DNA from: Alteromonas sp. 5E99-2
Lineage (GTDB): Bacteria > Pseudomonadota > Gammaproteobacteria > Enterobacterales > Alteromonadaceae
DNA length: 64,000 nt
Direction: 5' to 3'
Assembly (NCBI RefSeq): GCF_017368475.1
Contig: NZ_JAFNJE010000010.1
Coordinates: forward strand, 1 to 64,000
In this document: piece after piece, positions 17,671 to 27,967 of the stretch
How positions within the stretch are numbered: position 1 is the first letter of the stretch
Layout of the letters: every line of letters starts with the position of its first letter
Position numbers and translations under genes: made by a program
The notes under the pieces: generated by a model
Told to the model about the DNA's origin: nothing
Databases searched by the model: none
The model's input: only the letters and a program-made list of their open reading frames with translations

Positions 17671-19151
17671 TAGCGCTTCCCCTCATACCAACTTCTATTT
17701 TCTCTCGCCAACAAACCAATAGAAGCAACAGGTCCCCATGTACCAGCTTGATATGGCTCTGGTGGCTCGCTATCGCTGTTCCATGCTTCAAAAATAGAAT
17801 CAACCCAACTCCAAGCTTGTTCTACTTCATCTCTACGTACAAATAAGGCTTGATTGCCAAGCATAACTTCAAGTAACAGTTTTTCATAAGCATCTGGAAT
17901 TCTCTCGCCAGAGAAGGCTTCAGAGAAACTCAAGTTCAACTTCGATTTTTGAACGTCCATACTACCTGTACTGGTCATTCCCGGTACTTTGTTCATTAAC
18001 GTAATTTCGACGCCTTCGTCTGGCTGTAAGCGAATAACTAATTTATTGGGGGGTAAGGTAGAAAAACTATCACCAAACAAATTATGAGGTTGGCGTTTAA
18101 AGTAAATAACCACTTCACTGACCTTTGTTGGCAACCGTTTGCCTGTACGCAAATAGAAAGGAACACCTGCCCATCGCCAGTTATCGATCAATACTTTAAG
18201 TGCGACAAAGGTTTCTGTGCGACTGGTTTTATTGGCATCTGGCTCTTCTAAATAACCAGGCACTTCGTTGCCTTTTACGAAGCCCGCTGTGTATTGACCT
18301 CGCACCGTCATTTCGTTTACGTTTTTACTATTGATCGGTCTCAGCGCTTTCAGTACTTTTAGTTTTTCATCCCGAATAAAGTCAGCATCTAAGGTAGTTG
18401 GGGGTTCCATAGCAACCAAAGTAAGAATTTGTAAAAGGTGGTTTTGAACCATATCTCGCATTTGGCCTGCATCGTCAAAATATCCCCAACGCCCTTCAAT
18501 ACCCACAGATTCTGAAACTGATATTTGCACGTGATCGATACTGTTATGATCCCAATTTGTTGCAAATATTGAGTTTGCAAAGCGCAATGCTATCAGGTTT
18601 AAAACCGTTTCTTTACCTAGATAATGATCAATTCGATAAATTTGAGATTCGTCAAAATAAGCAGCAACTTGGTCGTTAATAACACGAGAAGATTCTAAAT
18701 CATGCCCAATTGGCTTTTCTAGTACAACGCGAACACTTGAATCTATTATGTTACAGGCATGTAAGCCTGAACAAATGTCGCCAAACAGCGCAGGAGGTGT
18801 TGCGAAATAACACACCATCACTTTAGATGGGTCAACATGCTCCTCTAATCCACTGTATTTAGCGGAGTCACGCATATCAATTTGAACATAACAAATACGC
18901 TTAGACATTCTATCCCAGGTATCATTGCATAAAGCTTCACCTGAAAATTTTTCAATATTTTCTTTCACTAAATCAATAAAATCATCGTTTGAATGGTCTT
19001 GCCGGGCAACGCCAACGATTTTTGTATCTTTATGTAGCAAATTGGCTTTTTCTAATTGATATAGAGAAGGAAGCAATTTTCTTCTTGATAAATCACCTAA
19101 AGCACCGAAAAGAACAAAATCACACGGCTCATACGAAGTATCTAAAACCAT
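17670..19151 (-). CDS. zwf: Glucose-6-phosphate 1-dehydrogenase
   Basis: First enzyme of the oxidative branch: glucose 6-phosphate plus NADP to the lactone. The 493-residue protein has the coenzyme motif FGALGDLSRRKLLPSL (about residues 15-30), EKPIGHDL and the substrate signature RIDHYLGK (about 173-180), with a full C-terminal domain. It is the first gene of the five-gene operon; a HexR-like palindrome lies about 80 bp upstream of its start. Confidence 0.97.
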   Translation of the reverse strand: MVLDTSYEPCDFVLFGALGDLSRRKLLPSLYQLEKANLLHKDTKIVGVARQDHSNDDFIDLVKENIEKFSGEALCNDTWDRMSKRICYVQIDMRDSAKYSGLEEHVDPSKVMVCYFATPPALFGDICSGLHACNIIDSSVRVVLEKPIGHDLESSRVINDQVAAYFDESQIYRIDHYLGKETVLNLIALRFANSIFATNWDHNSIDHVQISVSESVGIEGRWGYFDDAGQMRDMVQNHLLQILTLVAMEPPTTLDADFIRDEKLKVLKALRPINSKNVNEMTVRGQYTAGFVKGNEVPGYLEEPDANKTSRTETFVALKVLIDNWRWAGVPFYLRTGKRLPTKVSEVVIYFKRQPHNLFGDSFSTLPPNKLVIRLQPDEGVEITLMNKVPGMTSTGSMDVQKSKLNLSFSEAFSGERIPDAYEKLLLEVMLGNQALFVRRDEVEQAWSWVDSIFEAWNSDSEPPEPYQAGTWGPVASIGLLARENRSWYEGKR

Positions 19152-19228
19152 AACAAACTCACTTAAATGAAGAATATGAACGGGAATCTGTCACCCGCTT
19201 TTTATTTTATAAAGTTAGCACTTTGCGT

Positions 19229-19240
19229 TGTAAAATTACA
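19229..19240. promoter_or_regulatory. Candidate HexR site 1 in zwf/hexR gap
   Basis: TGTAAAATTACA has perfect TGTAA/TTACA arms around AA. Its right half AAATTACA is identical to the HexR consensus half-site. It lies nearer to zwf, between divergently transcribed zwf and hexR. Confidence 0.6.
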
Positions 19241-19301
19241 GCTAAGCAAACAAAAAATAACAAATTGTTTCCATTTCCTGTTCAAATAGTCGAAAATGTG
19301 T

Positions 19302-19313
19302 TGTGAAATTACA
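19302..19313. promoter_or_regulatory. Candidate HexR site 2, before hexR
   Basis: TGTGAAATTACA repeats the pattern of the site 73 bp away with one mismatch in the left arm. It ends 30 bp before the hexR ATG, so it is positioned for autoregulation. Confidence 0.5.
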
Positions 19314-19343
19314 TATTAAATTAGTAAAATTTAACGCGGTAAT

Positions 19344-20192
19344 ATGAATATATTAGAAAAAATAACCCAAAACGATGACGTATTCAGTAAGTCTGAACGT
19401 AAAGTTGCCGATATTATCTTAGCGGATCCACAATCAGTTATTCATTCAAGCATTGCAACTTTAGCTAAGTTAGCAGATGTGAGCGAACCCACTGTAAATC
19501 GATTTTGCAGACGACTTGATACCAAAGGCTACCCCGATTTCAAATTGCATTTAGCGCAAAGCTTGGCAAATGGTACACCTTATGTAAATCGCCATATCGA
19601 CGAGAGTGACGGTACTCAAGAATATACCAATAAAATTTTTGAATCGACAATGGCCTCTCTTGAAGTTGCTAGGCAATCTGTGGATGTTGGTACCGTTAAT
19701 CGGGTCGTTGATTTGCTCACTCAAGCTAATAAAATATCGTTTTTTGGTGCAGGCGCCTCTGCCTCAGTAGCACATGACGCATTAAATAAATTTTTCCGCT
19801 TTAATGTCCCTGTAGTGTATTTTGAAGATGTATTAATGCAACGCATGTCTTGTATGAACTGCACGGATCACGATGTCATTGTACTTATTTCTCATACAGG
19901 TCGAACGAAAAGTACAGTAGAACTTGCTAAATTAGCACGTTCTAACGATGCAGTTGTTGTTGGAATTACTTCAGCAGATAGTCCGCTTGCGCACGAGTGT
20001 AACTATGTTCTTTCGTTAGAAGTTCCTGAAGATACGGACCTTTACATGCCTATGGCATCTAGGATTGCGCAATTAACACTAATAGACGTACTTGCGACAG
20101 GGTTCACTCTGAGACGAGGAAATCGATTTAGAGAAAACCTCAAAAGAGTAAAGGATACATTACGCGGTTCACGTTTTGATAAAAAAAGCTAG
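19344..20192 (+). CDS. hexR: RpiR-family transcriptional regulator HexR
   Basis: HexR senses KDPG and controls central carbohydrate genes in many Gammaproteobacteria. The 282-residue protein has the N-terminal HTH_6 domain (about 1-77; LAKLADVSEPTVNRFCRRL is the recognition region) and a SIS sugar-phosphate domain (about 125-255; FFGAGASASVAHD and ISHTGRTKSTVELA). It is divergent from the zwf operon, the classic location of HexR, and HexR-like sites occur upstream of zwf, hexR, gapA and pyk here. Confidence 0.92.
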   Translation: MNILEKITQNDDVFSKSERKVADIILADPQSVIHSSIATLAKLADVSEPTVNRFCRRLDTKGYPDFKLHLAQSLANGTPYVNRHIDESDGTQEYTNKIFESTMASLEVARQSVDVGTVNRVVDLLTQANKISFFGAGASASVAHDALNKFFRFNVPVVYFEDVLMQRMSCMNCTDHDVIVLISHTGRTKSTVELAKLARSNDAVVVGITSADSPLAHECNYVLSLEVPEDTDLYMPMASRIAQLTLIDVLATGFTLRRGNRFRENLKRVKDTLRGSRFDKKS

Positions 20193-20284
20193 TATTAATA
20201 AACTGGTTGGACTGCATAGATTTGTGGCTTTATGACATTCACATTCTAGTAACTTTGCTCTATTATTTTAATATGCGATATATT

Positions 20285-20299
20285 TGTAAAAAAATTACG
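20285..20299. promoter_or_regulatory. Candidate HexR operator before pyk
   Basis: TGTAAAAAAATTACG matches 12 of 15 positions of the HexR consensus recalled from regulon studies and ends about 40 bp before the pyk start. No other gene uses this gap. Confidence 0.55.
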
Positions 20300-20339
20300 A
20301 AACGCTAATTTGCTTTCACCCCAAACCGAGCGACATATA

Positions 20340-21776
20340 ATGACACGACGTACGAAAATTCTTGCTACCTTAGGTCCATCTACAGACACTCCTGAAAAAA
20401 TTGAAGCCATTATTGCAGCAGGCGCAAATGTTGTCAGGATGAATTTCTCTCACGGCAATGCTGAAGACCACATTCAACGCGCAGAACGCGTTAGAGCTGC
20501 AGCGAAAAAGCTTGGTAAATATGTTGCCATTTTGGGCGATTTACAGGGCCCGAAAATCCGTGTTGCACGTTTCGCAAACGGCCCTATTCATTTGAATATT
20601 GGCGATGCATTCGCGCTTGACGCTGAAATGGCAAAAGATGCTGGTCATCAAGAGGCTGTGGGTATTGATTACAAAGAGTTACCTAATGACGTAGTTGCAG
20701 GTGATTTGCTCTTGTTAGACGATGGCCGAGTACAATTGGAAGTAACTTCTGTTGAAGGTACCACAGTTCACACCGTAGTTACTGTTGGCGGAAAGCTTTC
20801 AAATAACAAAGGCATAAACAAACAAGGCGGCGGCTTATCTGCTGAAGCCCTAACGGAAAAAGACAAAAACGACATTGTTACCGCAGCAAAAATCGGTGTG
20901 GATTATTTAGCAGTTTCGTTTCCGCGTTCAGGTGCAGACTTAGACTATGCAAGAAAATTAGCACGTGAAGCCGGTTGTGAAGCATTAATCTGTGCAAAAG
21001 TAGAACGCGCTGAAGCAGTTGCAACTGACGAAGCCATTGATGATGTTATAAAAGCATCAGACGCAGTCATGGTTGCACGTGGCGACTTAGGTGTTGAAAT
21101 TGGTGACGCAGAGCTTGTTGGTGTTCAAAAGAAACTTATATTGCGTTCTCGCCAGTTAGACAAAATCGCAATTACTGCCACACAAATGATGGAATCTATG
21201 ATCGACAGCCCTATGCCTACTCGTGCTGAGGTTATGGACGTAGCCAACGCCGTTCTTGATGGAACCGATGCAGTAATGCTTTCAGGTGAAACAGCTGCAG
21301 GTAATTTCCCAGTAGAAACTGTTGCAGCAATGGCGAGAGTCTGTGAAGGCGCAGAGTCACACCCTAGTGCTAAAATCTCTAAACACAGAATGAATAGCGA
21401 GTTCAGTTCAGAAAGTGAAACTATCGCGCTATCTGCAGTTTATGCGGCAAACCACTTAAAAAGCATTAAAGCAATAGTGGGACTAACTGAAAGTGGTGAA
21501 ACACCTAAGATAATGTCTCGTATTACAACAAAGCTGCCTATCATTGCCCTGTCTCGCCACGAATCAACCCTTAACAAAATGGCATTGTACCGCGGTGTTA
21601 ATCCAGTATTTTTTGATTCGCAAAAAAGCGATTCTGGCCAATTAAGACATGATGTTTTAGCAATATTAAAAGAAAAAGGCTTAGTTGAAGTAGGTGATAA
21701 AATCATTATCACCCTCGGTGAACAAATGGAAACTGTTGGTGCAACAAATACTATGAAAATGGTCGTTGTAGACTAG
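20340..21776 (+). CDS. pykA: Pyruvate kinase
   Basis: It makes ATP and pyruvate from phosphoenolpyruvate. The 478-residue protein (start at the ATG opening [16 protein letters not shown]; an earlier in-frame codon at 20310 is rejected as it would add a non-family segment) has VVRMNFSHG, the KVERAEAV lysine block, [12 protein letters not shown] and [19 protein letters not shown]. Of the two E. coli isozymes it looks more like PykA, but the letter is a guess. It lies downstream of hexR with its own HexR-like site, and its terminator lies inside the facing gene. Confidence 0.93.
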   Translation: MTRRTKILATLGPSTDTPEKIEAIIAAGANVVRMNFSHGNAEDHIQRAERVRAAAKKLGKYVAILGDLQGPKIRVARFANGPIHLNIGDAFALDAEMAKDAGHQEAVGIDYKELPNDVVAGDLLLLDDGRVQLEVTSVEGTTVHTVVTVGGKLSNNKGINKQGGGLSAEALTEKDKNDIVTAAKIGVDYLAVSFPRSGADLDYARKLAREAGCEALICAKVERAEAVATDEAIDDVIKASDAVMVARGDLGVEIGDAELVGVQKKLILRSRQLDKIAITATQMMESMIDSPMPTRAEVMDVANAVLDGTDAVMLSGETAAGNFPVETVAAMARVCEGAESHPSAKISKHRMNSEFSSESETIALSAVYAANHLKSIKAIVGLTESGETPKIMSRITTKLPIIALSRHESTLNKMALYRGVNPVFFDSQKSDSGQLRHDVLAILKEKGLVEVGDKIIITLGEQMETVGATNTMKMVVVD

Positions 21777-21778
21777 TT

Positions 21779-22330
21779 TCAACGCCAATAAGAAACATGA
21801 CTTCCAATGTCGCTAGGCGGCATTGGAAGTTTTTCATTTTCTGCCGTACCTAAATACAAAAATCCAACTATTTCATCTTTCTCTTGCAAAACTAACGCAT
21901 TTTTCACGCTACTGCAGTGCGCATAACGACCTGTTCTCCACATTCCCTGATACCCCAAAGCAACAGCTGCCATCTGCATTGACACTACAGCACAAGCAAC
22001 CGATGCAATTTGTTCAACTCGTGGAACTTTGTCATGCTGCTGATAGCGCATAATAACTACGATGACCATAGGAGCCCGTAACGGCAACAGCGGTGCCCGT
22101 TTAATATCGTTTTCTGGTAAGTTATTTTTTAACGCTGATTGCTCAAAAATACTCCCCAACTTTTTTAGACCTTCACCTTGGCAAACTATCAATTCCCAAG
22201 GTTTTAATCCTGCGTGATCAGGCGCTCGGTCTCCAGCTTGAAGTATTTGATTGAGTGCTTCTTGAGAAGGTGCTGGCGCTGTTAATTTTGGTTGTGAATG
22301 GCGGTTAAGTAATAAGTTAAGTGCATCCAT
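21779..22330 (-). CDS. NAD(P)H nitroreductase family flavoprotein (YdjA-like)
   Basis: This short 183-residue member of the nitroreductase family probably binds FMN. The N-terminal LLNRHSQPKL resembles the RRS FMN-binding start of the family (here RHS); APDHAGLKPWELIVC and LGYQGMWRTGRYAH are further family blocks, and YLGTAENEKLP lies near the end. Length and motifs resemble E. coli YdjA. The physiological substrate is unknown. It converges with pyk with a gap of only two bases, so the pyk terminator falls within its 3' end. Confidence 0.87.
   Translation of the reverse strand: MDALNLLLNRHSQPKLTAPAPSQEALNQILQAGDRAPDHAGLKPWELIVCQGEGLKKLGSIFEQSALKNNLPENDIKRAPLLPLRAPMVIVVIMRYQQHDKVPRVEQIASVACAVVSMQMAAVALGYQGMWRTGRYAHCSSVKNALVLQEKDEIVGFLYLGTAENEKLPMPPSDIGSHVSYWR
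21801..21834 (+). terminator. Rho-independent terminator of pyk, inside the facing gene
   Basis: CTTCCAATG / CATTGGAAG stem (9 bp) with an 11-base loop is followed by a T-rich run. It sits 22 bases past the pyk stop but within the last codons of the nitroreductase gene on the other strand, so one sequence serves as both signal and code. Confidence 0.8.
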
Positions 22331-22406
22331 TATTTAAGATAAGACTTCTAGCAAAAATACAATGACCTATACTATACCTAACAAACGCACTATATAGGCT
22401 AAAATA

Positions 22407-22565
22407 ATGAGCGCTTTTCAACGAGTAATGAAAAAAGGACAGACCAAGGTAAAAACAACGCCCAATACTAAAGCCCTTCTGTGTGAACTAACTGAGCATA
22501 ATCATAAACTTATCGCAAAAATCATCGCTAAATGGCTAGATGACGATGGAAAAAATAAAGTGTGA
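22407..22565 (+). CDS. Small conserved-looking protein, 52 aa, hypothetical
   Basis: An ATG at 22407 opens 52 codons ending TGA at 22563: it begins MSAFQRVMKKGQTKV and ends in an amphipathic helix (LIAKIIAKWLDDDGK). The protein is basic in the first half with no signal peptide or membrane segment. It fills most of an otherwise unexplained 318-bp gap, lies 83 bp before sppA in the same direction, and codon use looks coding rather than random. I do not recognise the family. Confidence 0.6.
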   Translation: MSAFQRVMKKGQTKVKTTPNTKALLCELTEHNHKLIAKIIAKWLDDDGKNKV

Positions 22566-22648
22566 CACAATTAATTACAAATTCCCTCCCATACTTCGTT
22601 AAATGTCTAGTATCATGATTAGTCTAATTATTTTAGGAATGATATTTT

Positions 22649-24511
22649 ATGGCAGAAAGTAAAAGCTGGACAAAATCCTTGTTTGTCGGCGTATGGAGCG
22701 TACTTAATTTTAGTCGCAAACTATTCTTCAACTTGATATTCATCATTATTGCCGTTGCTATCATCGTTGCAGCGACTAAAGACTCAGACAAAGTTGGTGT
22801 CACACCCGATAGCATCTTACAAGTTAGCTTAACGGGTAACTTAGTCATAGAAAAACAAGAGGTCGACCCATTTGAAGAGTTCATGCAAGAAGCGTTTGAC
22901 GAACAACAAAGCGACCCAGAAATTCTTATTCGCGATTTAGTTTTTGCACTAGAAAATGCCGCTGAAGACAACCGAATAAAAGGCATCATGCTAAACCTTC
23001 AGGGTATGAGTTCTAGTGGTTTGGACAAATTAAGAGTTGTAGCAAAAGCTATTGATACATTTAAAGAATCAGGTAAACCTGTTTATGCTGTTGGTGATTA
23101 CTATAGCCGAGATCAATATTACATTGCAGCACATGCAACAGAAGTCTACTTAAACCCTATGGGTTCAGTACTCATTGATGGGTATTCTCGTTTTGGTTTA
23201 TATTTTAAAGGCTTATTAGAGAAATTAAAAATAAGCACCCATATTTTCCGCGTTGGCACCTATAAGTCAGCGGTGGAGCCCTTCATTCGCGATGATATGT
23301 CTGAAGCAGCGAAAGCCGCAAATTTAGCGTGGATATCGGACTACTGGGAACAATATAAACACGATGTTGCTGCCGCTAGAGGATTTGAAGTATCAAACTT
23401 TGATGAAAAATTTGACCGTTTCACAGAACGACTCAACACAGTTGACGGTAACTTCAGTGAATACGCGTTAAAATATGGGTGGGTTGACGGACTGAAAACC
23501 CGTGAAGATATCCGTGACGTGATGAAAAACCACGTTGCTTCTGCAAACAATAAAAATGGTTTTGCGACAACATCGTTAAAAACCTATCTATCTGTTATTA
23601 ACTCTCCACTCAAGCCAAGTATCAGCACACAAGACAGTATTGCTATTGTTGTTGCTTCAGGAACCATTTTAGATGGTACCCAAAAAGCAGGTGCTATCGG
23701 TGGCGACAGTACAGCAAGATTACTTAGAAAAGCCCGTTTGGATGATAACGTAAAAGCCGTGGTGTTCAGAGTTGACTCTCCAGGCGGAAGTGCATTTGCA
23801 TCTGAAGTTATTCGTCAGGAAATTCTAAACCTAAAAGAAGCAGGTAAACCTATTGTTACTCAAATGGGATCTTATGCCGCATCTGGTGGTTACTGGATTG
23901 CTGCGAGTACCGATTATATTGTTGCATCACCAAGCACGATTACTGGCTCTATTGGTGTATTTGGCTTGTTTATGACCTATGAAGAGTCTCTTGGTCATAT
24001 TGGCGTAAGTAGCGATGGTATTGGGTCTACAGAATTAGCCGACTTCTCACCTGTACGTGCATTAAGTGAAGGGTATAACGACTTTTTCCAAATGGGTGTT
24101 GAACACACCTATGGGCAGTTTATCTCTTTGGTTGCCAATGAACGAGGTCTTGAACTTGATCGCGTTGATGAAATAGCACAAGGTCGAGTTTGGATTGGTA
24201 GTACGGCGCTAGAGCTAGGCTTAGTTGATGAACTTGGTGGCTTAGAGGAAGCTATCACTAAAGCGGCTGAGTTAGCCGAATTAGAAAACTATGATACCCA
24301 TTATGTTAAAAGAAGCCTAAGCGCGAAAGAACTGTTCTGGAAAGAGTTTTTTGGCCAGGCTATGGTGTACACAGCTAAGTCTGCAATGTCTAACGTACAA
24401 TCACCTCTTGTAGGCGTTATTAAGCAAGTTGTGGCTGAGTTTGATTCATTTAGTCAATTGAATGATCCAAATGGCGTATACATTTACTGCTTACAGTGTG
24501 AAGCTAAATAA
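22649..24511 (+). CDS. sppA: Signal peptide peptidase SppA, 67 kDa (tandem) type
   Basis: This membrane-anchored serine protease degrades cleaved signal peptides. The 620-residue form is the double-domain type: one membrane segment at about 25-43 and two S49 domains. The dyad is split as in E. coli: general base K206 in RVGTYKSAVEPF (first half) and nucleophile S412 in GSYAASGGYWIAA (second half). The C-terminus has two cysteines (CLQCEAK). No defect is visible. Confidence 0.95.
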   Translation: MAESKSWTKSLFVGVWSVLNFSRKLFFNLIFIIIAVAIIVAATKDSDKVGVTPDSILQVSLTGNLVIEKQEVDPFEEFMQEAFDEQQSDPEILIRDLVFALENAAEDNRIKGIMLNLQGMSSSGLDKLRVVAKAIDTFKESGKPVYAVGDYYSRDQYYIAAHATEVYLNPMGSVLIDGYSRFGLYFKGLLEKLKISTHIFRVGTYKSAVEPFIRDDMSEAAKAANLAWISDYWEQYKHDVAAARGFEVSNFDEKFDRFTERLNTVDGNFSEYALKYGWVDGLKTREDIRDVMKNHVASANNKNGFATTSLKTYLSVINSPLKPSISTQDSIAIVVASGTILDGTQKAGAIGGDSTARLLRKARLDDNVKAVVFRVDSPGGSAFASEVIRQEILNLKEAGKPIVTQMGSYAASGGYWIAASTDYIVASPSTITGSIGVFGLFMTYEESLGHIGVSSDGIGSTELADFSPVRALSEGYNDFFQMGVEHTYGQFISLVANERGLELDRVDEIAQGRVWIGSTALELGLVDELGGLEEAITKAAELAELENYDTHYVKRSLSAKELFWKEFFGQAMVYTAKSAMSNVQSPLVGVIKQVVAEFDSFSQLNDPNGVYIYCLQCEAK

Positions 24512-24539
24512 GAAGAAAAATAAACATTAACACTTCGTT

Positions 24540-24578
24540 GCGTTTACTTAGTCACTAAAACATTTGCTGAGTAAACGC
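24540..24578. terminator. Possible shared terminator between sppA and yfbV
   Basis: GCGTTTACT and AGTAAACGC form a 9-bp stem with a long 21-base loop between two converging genes. The flanks are only moderately T-rich, so its strength is uncertain; it overlaps the last codons of yfbV. Confidence 0.45.
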
Positions 24579-25001
24579 ACTATCCATTTCTTTAAACGCC
24601 GTTTTAAGTAAGCGGGCCAGCTCTTTATATTTAGGGTGCCGTTTTAACGCGTCTAATCTGCAACCGTGCTGCAACATTTTTTCGTGAATTTCTTTGTACC
24701 AATGATTTAAACCCGGTGGTAAAGGCTTATTTGCACGATGACCTAACCAAATTAAACCTTGTAGTGGCATAGTTAAGAAAAATGCGCCAACAGCCAAGGC
24801 TTGAGGAAAAAAAGCATTGCCATTGACTTGCAACAAACTTGCACAAGACACGATAGCCAAAGGAGGCATTACTTTAATCGCTAATTTAGTAGCTGCAATC
24901 ACTCTACCTTCAGGCAAAAAAGCGTTCAGTACTTTTTGCTCTGGCCACAGCTTCATATAATGTTGACCATCCTGAAGCAGTGTTAAAAATGATAATTTCA
25001 T
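24555..25001 (-). CDS. yfbV: UPF0208 family membrane protein YfbV
   Basis: The 148-residue protein matches the YfbV family: GQHYMKLWPEQKVLNAFLPEGRVI at the N-terminus, two hydrophobic segments (about 41-60 and 67-86), and a soluble tail with LPPGLNHWYKEIHEKM. Family members are inner-membrane proteins linked genetically to Ter macrodomain organisation and membrane stress in E. coli, but the molecular role is not settled. It faces sppA and is divergent from trxB. Confidence 0.88.
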   Translation of the reverse strand: MKLSFLTLLQDGQHYMKLWPEQKVLNAFLPEGRVIAATKLAIKVMPPLAIVSCASLLQVNGNAFFPQALAVGAFFLTMPLQGLIWLGHRANKPLPPGLNHWYKEIHEKMLQHGCRLDALKRHPKYKELARLLKTAFKEMDSAFTQQMF

Positions 25002-25177
25002 ATCTCCCCCTGTTTGAACAAATTATACGTCATAAAACACTGAGCCGACTAATTTTTACACCTAGTTAATTTAAATAGCTCTGAGAAATAAGTAAATGAT
25101 CTTATTAATCATCCAATTACTATATTAATATTGAATAATTACGATTAAACCCAATCTTATTTAAGATACGAGGTACA

Positions 25178-26167
<990 letters not shown>

Positions 26168-26173
26168 CATTTA

Positions 26174-26905
26174 ATGGCGGTACTTCACTTACCGTTAATT
26201 GAAAACGATACGCCGTTTCCTTCAGTTGAAACGGCTTTATCGGAACCCGACGGATTACTCGCCTTTGGTGGCGATTTATCAATACAGCGTCTTATAGCGG
26301 CTTATCGCAGTGGTATATTCCCTTGGTTTAGTGACGGTGAGCCCATTCTTTGGTGGTCTCCATCAAGTCGAGCAATAATTTCCCCTCGCACGTTTCATAT
26401 CAGTAAAAGTTTAAAGAAGACCCTCAAAAAAAATCTATTTACGTTTTCAATCAACACATCTTTTGAGCGGATCATTGAGTCTTGCTCCTCAACACCTCGG
26501 TATTACGATAATCAAGAAGCTGCAGGCACTTGGATTACCGACGATATGATTGACGCTTATATCAATTTACACCAAGCCGGTTACGCACACTCTGTAGAAG
26601 TCTGGCAAGACAACAAATTAGTGGGTGGCTTATACGGTGTAATGACTGATAGCGTATTTTGCGGAGAGTCAATGTTTCACACAGTTACTGATGCGTCAAA
26701 AGCCGCAATGGCAGTATTAACCAAACTTTTAGCCCCCTACTCCCACGCTTTTATCGATTGCCAAATGCCCACTGATCATTTAACGTCTTTAGGTGCGCTA
26801 ACCATATCGAGAGAGGAGTTTATTACGTCAATGAATTCAGCAAACCATACGCCAGTGCCAAATACACTTTGGACTCCTAGGTCTTTTTCTTTTTGTCAGG
26901 CTTAA
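26174..26905 (+). CDS. aat: Leucyl/phenylalanyl-tRNA-protein transferase
   Basis: Aat adds Leu or Phe to N-terminal Arg/Lys of proteins, creating destabilising N-degrons read by ClpS/ClpAP. The 243 residues show LLAFGGDLSIQRLIAAYRSGIFPWF, ILWWSPSSRAII, EAAGTWITDDMI, VGGLYGV and FCGESMFH, covering the family domain. It follows trxB by six bases and overlaps bpt, and clpA-clpS lie 1 kb away on the other strand. Confidence 0.96.
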   Translation: MAVLHLPLIENDTPFPSVETALSEPDGLLAFGGDLSIQRLIAAYRSGIFPWFSDGEPILWWSPSSRAIISPRTFHISKSLKKTLKKNLFTFSINTSFERIIESCSSTPRYYDNQEAAGTWITDDMIDAYINLHQAGYAHSVEVWQDNKLVGGLYGVMTDSVFCGESMFHTVTDASKAAMAVLTKLLAPYSHAFIDCQMPTDHLTSLGALTISREEFITSMNSANHTPVPNTLWTPRSFSFCQA

Positions 26906-27603
26906 AATTCGCGCTTACACAAGCGTATCAGTGTAATTACCTCGATGACGAAAATGAGCAACTACTTGTTTGTATTCCTTCTGATGGAAATATGCGTGAC
27001 GCCCATTACGAATGGTTAATTACAGAAGGCTTTAGGCGCAGCGGCCCTCAGGTTTATCGGCCGCACTGTAGCCATTGCTCGGCGTGTAAATCTGTACGGG
27101 TTCCCATAACTACCTTTGCCCCCACTCGTAGTCAAAAGCGTATTTTAAAAAAAGCGCATACGTGGACATTTGAGTTTGTTTCGACCCTAACAGACGAGCA
27201 CTACTCACTCTACGAAAATTACATTACGCAGCGTCATGCCGATGGCAGTATGTATCCGCCATCCAAAACTCAATTCGAACAGTTTGTAAACTGTGAATGG
27301 CACCCTCCTCATTTATTAGAAGCCCGTAGTGATGGAAATTTGGTCGCAGTAGCCGTAACCGATATTTACCCCGACGCGCTTTCTGCTTTGTATACTTTTT
27401 TTGATCCCGACTACGACAACTTTTCTCCAGGCACCTTGATGATTTTGAAACAAGTAGAGTTTGCGAGAGCGCTTAATACGCCCTATTTGTATTTAGGCTA
27501 TCAAGTGGATGCGTGTAAAAAAATGGCTTACAAAAACAAATTTATGCCCCAAGAACAATTTATTAACGGTAAATGGGTCTTTTTTGATAAAAATACTGAG
27601 TAA
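26893..27603 (+). CDS. bpt: Aspartate/glutamate leucyltransferase (arginyltransferase-like)
   Basis: Bpt moves leucine from Leu-tRNA to N-terminal Asp/Glu, adding acidic residues to the N-degron pathway. The 236-residue protein has the N-terminal cysteine motif YRPHCSHCSACKSVRVP and the GNAT-like core (YITQRHADGSMYPP, LSALYTFFDPDY, YLYLGYQVDACKKMAYK). The start is TTG at 26893, overlapping the aat stop by 13 bases; homologues begin at a similar point (LKFALTQAYQCNYL). The whole set with aat and clpS is encoded here. Confidence 0.93.
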   Translation: MSGLKFALTQAYQCNYLDDENEQLLVCIPSDGNMRDAHYEWLITEGFRRSGPQVYRPHCSHCSACKSVRVPITTFAPTRSQKRILKKAHTWTFEFVSTLTDEHYSLYENYITQRHADGSMYPPSKTQFEQFVNCEWHPPHLLEARSDGNLVAVAVTDIYPDALSALYTFFDPDYDNFSPGTLMILKQVEFARALNTPYLYLGYQVDACKKMAYKNKFMPQEQFINGKWVFFDKNTE

Positions 27604-27679
27604 TTGCTTTACACGCTGGTTCTAATTGGTTAATGTCTGCGCGGCAAAATTTGTGACTAATTCGAGGTAAGCTGGCTAG

Positions 27680-27898
<219 letters not shown>

Positions 27899-27910
27899 CT
27901 GATAAAATCA

Positions 27911-27952
27911 AAAAAAAGCCCGACGTTATGAAAATAACATCGGGCTTTTTTA
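27911..27952. terminator. Bidirectional terminator, infA and clpA
   Basis: Inverted repeat AAAAAGCCCGACGTTAT / ATAACATCGGGCTTTTT with a GAAA loop gives a long stem with T-runs on both strands, between the converging infA and clpA. Confidence 0.9.
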
Positions 27953-27967
27953 TTAGATATAGAGCCG

